Below are positions 62,852-64,000 of a stretch of 64,000 bases of DNA, piece after piece. Within the stretch, counting starts at the first letter, position 1. Every line of letters begins with the position of its first letter. The position numbers and the translations under genes are program-made. The stretch is taken from assembly GCF_003732545.1 (NCBI RefSeq), contig NZ_AYKF01000001.1, positions 62,001 to 126,000 of the forward strand, read 5' to 3'. The notes under the pieces were generated by a model that saw only the letters and a program-made list of their open reading frames with translations, was not told where the DNA came from and did not search any database. Source of the stretch: Salinisphaera orenii subsp. halophila YIM 95161 (GTDB lineage Bacteria; Pseudomonadota; Gammaproteobacteria; Nevskiales; Salinisphaeraceae).

Positions 62852-64000
62852 TCAGCCACGATCGCGCCCGCCGCGGGCTTCGGCGGAGGCGGCGTGCGCA
62901 TGCAGCCCCTCGCCGCGCGCGAGCTCGGCAGCGATGGGCGCCAGCCGCGCGGCGCCCGGCGCGCCGGCTTCGACGATCGACAGCCGCTTCTGGAAATCGT
63001 AGACGCCAAGCGCCGAGGAGAAACGCGCCGTGCGCCCGGTCGGCAGCACGTGATTGGGCCCGGCGCAGTAGTCCCCAAAGGCCTCCGGGCTGTAATGACC
63101 CATGAAGACCGCACCGGCGTGACGAATGTCGTCAAGCAGCTCGCCCGGCGCAGCCACCGCGAGCTCCAGATGCTCGGGCGCGATACGATTGGACAACGCC
63201 ACCGCCTCGGCCATGTCGGCGACCTGGATCAGCGCGCCGTGCCGGGCCAGCGACGCCTCGATGATCGTACGCCGGGGCTGATCCGGCAGCAGACGCTCGA
63301 CCGCGGCCGCGACCGCGTCCAGATGGGCGGCATCCGAGCTGACGAGCAGAGCCCGTGCATCCTCGTCGTGCTCGGCCTGGGCGAACAGATCGAGCGCGGC
63401 CCAGTCGGGATCGCCCGTGCCGTCGGCCAGGATCAGCACCTCCGACGGCCCCGCCACCGACTCGATGCCGACGCGGCCGAACACCCGGCGCTTGGCTGCA
63501 GCCACATAGGCGTTGCCCGGGCCGACGATCTTGTCGACGCCCGGGATGGTTTCGGTGCCCCAGGCCAGTGCGGCCACGGCCTGGGCGCCGCCGACCGTGA
63601 AGAAGCGATCGACCCCGGCCAGCGCCGCGGCGGCCAGCACCCAGTCGTTGACCACGCCTTCCGGCGCCGGCGAGACCATCACGACCTGGCCGACACCCGC
63701 GACCCGCGCGGGCAGCGCATTCATCAGCACGCTGGAGGGATAGGCCGCCTTGCCGCCCGGCGCATAGATGCCGGCACGCTCGATCGGACGCACGACCTGG
63801 CCCAGCCGGTTGCCGTGGGCGTCGGCATAGCTGTGGTCGGTGAGTTTCTGGGATTCGGCGAACTGCGTGATCCGCTCGGCCGCGGCGTCCAGTGCGGCGC
63901 GCTGGGCGCCGGGCATGGCGTCGAGCGCGGCCTTCAAGCGAGTGTGCGGCACCTCGAGTGCGGCCATCTCGCGCGCGGGATGCCGGTCGAGCTCGCGGGT
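62852..64000 (-). CDS. hisD: Histidinol dehydrogenase HisD (5' truncated by window)
   Basis: HisD catalyses the last two oxidations of histidine synthesis. The visible 382 residues cover most of the enzyme; the frame is open to the last base of the window, so the start lies beyond it. [43 protein letters not shown], the zinc-binding [10 protein letters not shown] and the C-terminal [19 protein letters not shown] are all family blocks. An ATG at 63967 is internal. It has the same orientation as petA downstream but a separate promoter region lies between them. Confidence 0.96.
   Translation of the reverse strand, partial: TRELDRHPAREMAALEVPHTRLKAALDAMPGAQRAALDAAAERITQFAESQKLTDHSYADAHGNRLGQVVRPIERAGIYAPGGKAAYPSSVLMNALPARVAGVGQVVMVSPAPEGVVNDWVLAAAALAGVDRFFTVGGAQAVAALAWGTETIPGVDKIVGPGNAYVAAAKRRVFGRVGIESVAGPSEVLILADGTGDPDWAALDLFAQAEHDEDARALLVSSDAAHLDAVAAAVERLLPDQPRRTIIEASLARHGALIQVADMAEAVALSNRIAPEHLELAVAAPGELLDDIRHAGAVFMGHYSPEAFGDYCAGPNHVLPTGRTARFSSALGVYDFQKRLSIVEAGAPGAARLAPIAAELARGEGLHAHAASAEARGGRDRG

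Overview
The window is a strongly GC-rich chromosomal segment from a gammaproteobacterium. Three gene orders support this: lpoA-yraN-diaA, petABC-sspAB, and the RNase P RNA gene between rsmI and the mraZ-led dcw (division and cell wall) cluster. The convergence of bd oxidase, tandem stress proteins, type IV pilus genes and an acidic PKD lipoprotein would fit a marine or halophilic lineage such as Salinisphaera, but that genus call is only an inference. Almost everything is single-copy housekeeping DNA. The accessory parts are nt 1-7700, the PKD lipoprotein near 14 kb, and a repeat element near 20 kb. No CRISPR array, tRNA, transposase or phage gene was recognised.

Region 1-7700 looks like a low-oxygen response block. 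It holds the 3' part of cydC, then cydA-cydB-cydX (cytochrome bd oxidase), four UspF/G-like universal stress protein genes, and a convergent gene for a flavin-binding PNPOx-like protein. Four perfect TTGAT-N4-ATCAA palindromes (FNR/Anr boxes) stand before cydA, two usp genes and the PNPOx-like gene, each placed where a class II activator site would be. One usp gene and its promoter are part of a tandem duplication that also carried a decayed copy of the cydX 3' end.

Region 7700-20900 holds an MFS transporter gene with ssb, divergent from uvrA; a PKD-repeat lipoprotein gene; rluD-pgeF divergent from bamD; nadE; a GFA-type zinc protein gene; and a gene-free stretch with a 0.78-kb element bounded by 70-bp inverted repeats. 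Region 20900-31100 carries sucCD, a small PP0621-like protein gene, pilS-pilR-pilC-pilD without pilA or pilB, then coaE-zapD-yacG.

Region 31000-55200 runs mainly on the minus strand. In transcriptional order it reads rnpB, then mraZ-rsmH-ftsL-ftsI-murE-murF-mraY-murD-ftsW-murG-murC-ddlB-ftsQ-ftsA-ftsZ-lpxC, then (past the plus-strand dciA) secA-argJ-mutT. From rsmH to ftsA every stop codon overlaps the next start. A sigma70-type promoter and a three-repeat MraZ operator precede mraZ.

Region 55200-64000 has rsmI divergent from lpoA-yraN-diaA, then the cytochrome bc1 operon petABC with sspA-sspB behind it, and finally hisD, which is cut by the window edge. Work here was by eye on the sequence; family assignments rest on remembered motifs, not on database searches.
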